The notes under the pieces were generated by a model, which saw only the letters and a program-made list of their open reading frames with translations, was not told where the DNA came from and made no database searches. The position numbers and the translations under genes were made by a program. Source: Hyaloraphidium curvatum (Eukaryota > Monoblepharomycota > Hyaloraphidiomycetes > Hyaloraphidiales > Hyaloraphidiaceae). Taken from it: a stretch of DNA of 64,000 nt. The DNA lies in assembly GCA_025558095.1 (NCBI GenBank), contig JAIVFI010000040.1, forward strand, positions 310,001-374,000. The letters run 5' to 3'. Of this stretch, positions 63,052 through 64,000 are shown one piece after another (positions within the stretch are counted from its first letter, which is position 1; each line of letters opens with the position of its first letter).

Positions 63052-64000
63052 CTATACATTGATCCCCGCCCTCGCCCACACCTCCTTGGTCGACTTCCAG
63101 ACCGCCTCCCTCGCTTCCTCGGTGTGCCCCGAGGACTTGCCCACGTCCTGCCCCGTCTTGCCAATCAGCACCAGCCCCTTCCTCGCGTCCTTGTCGTCCG
63201 CCAGCAGCGGCGTCGACAGGAACTCGGCCGCGTCCTCCTTCTTGGTCGCAAACACCATCATCGCCCGCGCCGCCTTGCGCGCCAGCCAGGGCAGCTCGGT
63301 GCCCCAGTTGGTGGCCACCACGCCCGGCGCGGCGTGGGCAAAAGTGATGTTGGCATTTGCGGGGTCCCGGGAAAAGGTGTCGAGGCAGAGGTCGGTGTAG
63401 AAGCCGGCGGCGTCGGCGGCATTCTTGAGGCTGTAGGTCGTCTTCAGCTCCGGGTCGGTCTTCCAACCTGCGTACGGGGAGTGCACGCCGGCAGAGAGGA
63501 CAGAAAGAACACGCGGGGAGGGAGATTGCCGCAGGAGGGGGAGGAGGAGTTGGATCAGCGCCATCCTGCCATCTGACCAAGGACGTGTCAGTGAAGAGTC
63601 GAGCGCCGATAATCCAATCGAGTGAAACCCACAGTAATGAAGCTGCATCTTCACGTCGATGCCCTCCGCCGTCTCCGTACGGCCCTGCATCGTCGCGATC
63701 CCCTGCGTGACGACGAGCACGTCCAGCTTCTTCCGCGTCTCGGCCAGCTCCTTGAGGTTCTGGAGAAGCGACGCGTCGACCTTGAGAAACTCGAGGTTCT
63801 GGCCCTCGCCCCCTCCCGCGGCCTCCTTCATCTCTTTGACCACCTCCTCGCCGGCCTCGACCGACCGCCCGGCGACGGCAACGTCCATTCCTGCGGCGGC
63901 GAGGCGCACCCCGATCGCGCGGCCGAGCCCGGAGGTGCCGCCGACAACCAACGCCGAGCGGCCGGGGAAGCGGCGCGCGTTGAGCGCGCGGGCGGCAGCG
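63052..64000 (-). CDS. short-chain dehydrogenase/reductase, 5' end cut by right edge
   Basis: Exons 64000-63633 (open at the edge) and 63572-63052. The cofactor motif GGTSGLGRAIG lies near the visible start and follows FPGRSALVV, so only a short N-terminal piece is missing. The strand after it is DVLVVTQGI, and the splice rebuilds QLHYYGRMALIQLLLPLL. The Ser-centred segment RVLSVLSAG and the later TTYSLKN and FYTDLCLD segments resemble a fungal SDR subgroup in which the classic YxxxK spacing is not obvious. NAD(P)-dependent redox of a small molecule is likely. Confidence 0.83.
   Translation of the reverse strand, partial: AAARALNARRFPGRSALVVGGTSGLGRAIGVRLAAAGMDVAVAGRSVEAGEEVVKEMKEAAGGGEGQNLEFLKVDASLLQNLKELAETRKKLDVLVVTQGIATMQGRTETAEGIDVKMQLHYCGFHSIGLSALDSSLTRPWSDGRMALIQLLLPLLRQSPSPRVLSVLSAGVHSPYAGWKTDPELKTTYSLKNAADAAGFYTDLCLDTFSRDPANANITFAHAAPGVVATNWGTELPWLARKAARAMMVFATKKEDAAEFLSTPLLADDKDARKGLVLIGKTGQDVGKSSGHTEEAREAVWKSTKEVWARAGINV

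Noticed and set aside
1-64000. tRNA, rRNA, CRISPR or insertion-sequence features
   Set aside because: No tRNA box A/B pairs, no regularly spaced repeats and no transposase motifs were found on reading.

Overview
The window is nuclear DNA of a GC-rich eukaryote, most likely a fungus. The genes are split by many short introns (46-90 nt, mostly GTGGGT-type donors). The gene content fits fungi: a PMC1-type Ca2+-ATPase, a LYC1-like acetyltransferase, DUF4442 thioesterase and Baeyer-Villiger monooxygenase. A [FeFe]-hydrogenase with a targeting-like leader and a DENND6-type Rab exchange factor point to an early-diverging (chytrid-like) lineage more than to a yeast or mushroom. The lineage call is inference. 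No prokaryotic operons, tRNA, rRNA, CRISPR or intact transposon were seen.

Layout. 1-132: first codons of an F-box protein leaving the left edge. 0.95-16 kb: Ca2+-ATPase, GNAT, small membrane protein, an APH-like kinase probably fused to a LYC1-like acetyltransferase, a frameshifted F-box gene, a secreted metallopeptidase with a bacterial-type Ig domain, an MDR dehydrogenase, a phytanoyl-CoA dioxygenase-like enzyme, and a broken F-box/FAD-oxidase junction. 16-25 kb: thioesterase, two tandem F-box paralogues, an RCC1-TM-kinase receptor, a polytopic membrane protein and an orphan kinase tail. 25-35.7 kb: hydrogenase with an extra C-terminal domain, a third F-box paralogue with an in-frame stop, FAD monooxygenase, F-box tail remnant, 13-exon Baeyer-Villiger monooxygenase, enoyl-CoA hydratase and a small membrane protein. 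35.7-37.3 kb: no gene found. 37-64 kb: DFN-type kinase, type I membrane protein, SRPBCC protein, frameshifted TDP1, M1 aminopeptidase carrying a minisatellite insertion, epoxide hydrolase, Cys-rich protein, histone deacetylase, periplasmic-binding-like surface protein, multi-pass membrane protein, DENND6, Lys/Gly-rich secreted protein, an inverted F-box pair, and a short-chain dehydrogenase cut by the right edge.

Most genes are unrelated housekeeping or catabolic functions with no operon logic. Two themes recur. The first is birth and death of F-box/leucine-rich-type genes: three paralogous families, with intact, nonsense, frameshifted, truncated and inverted copies, lie among single-copy genes. 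The second is relaxed splicing: exon joins that restore conserved motifs require AAG acceptors and some GC donors. I derived exon coordinates by hand from splice signals, reading frame and family motifs; the multi-exon models quoted sum to whole codons.
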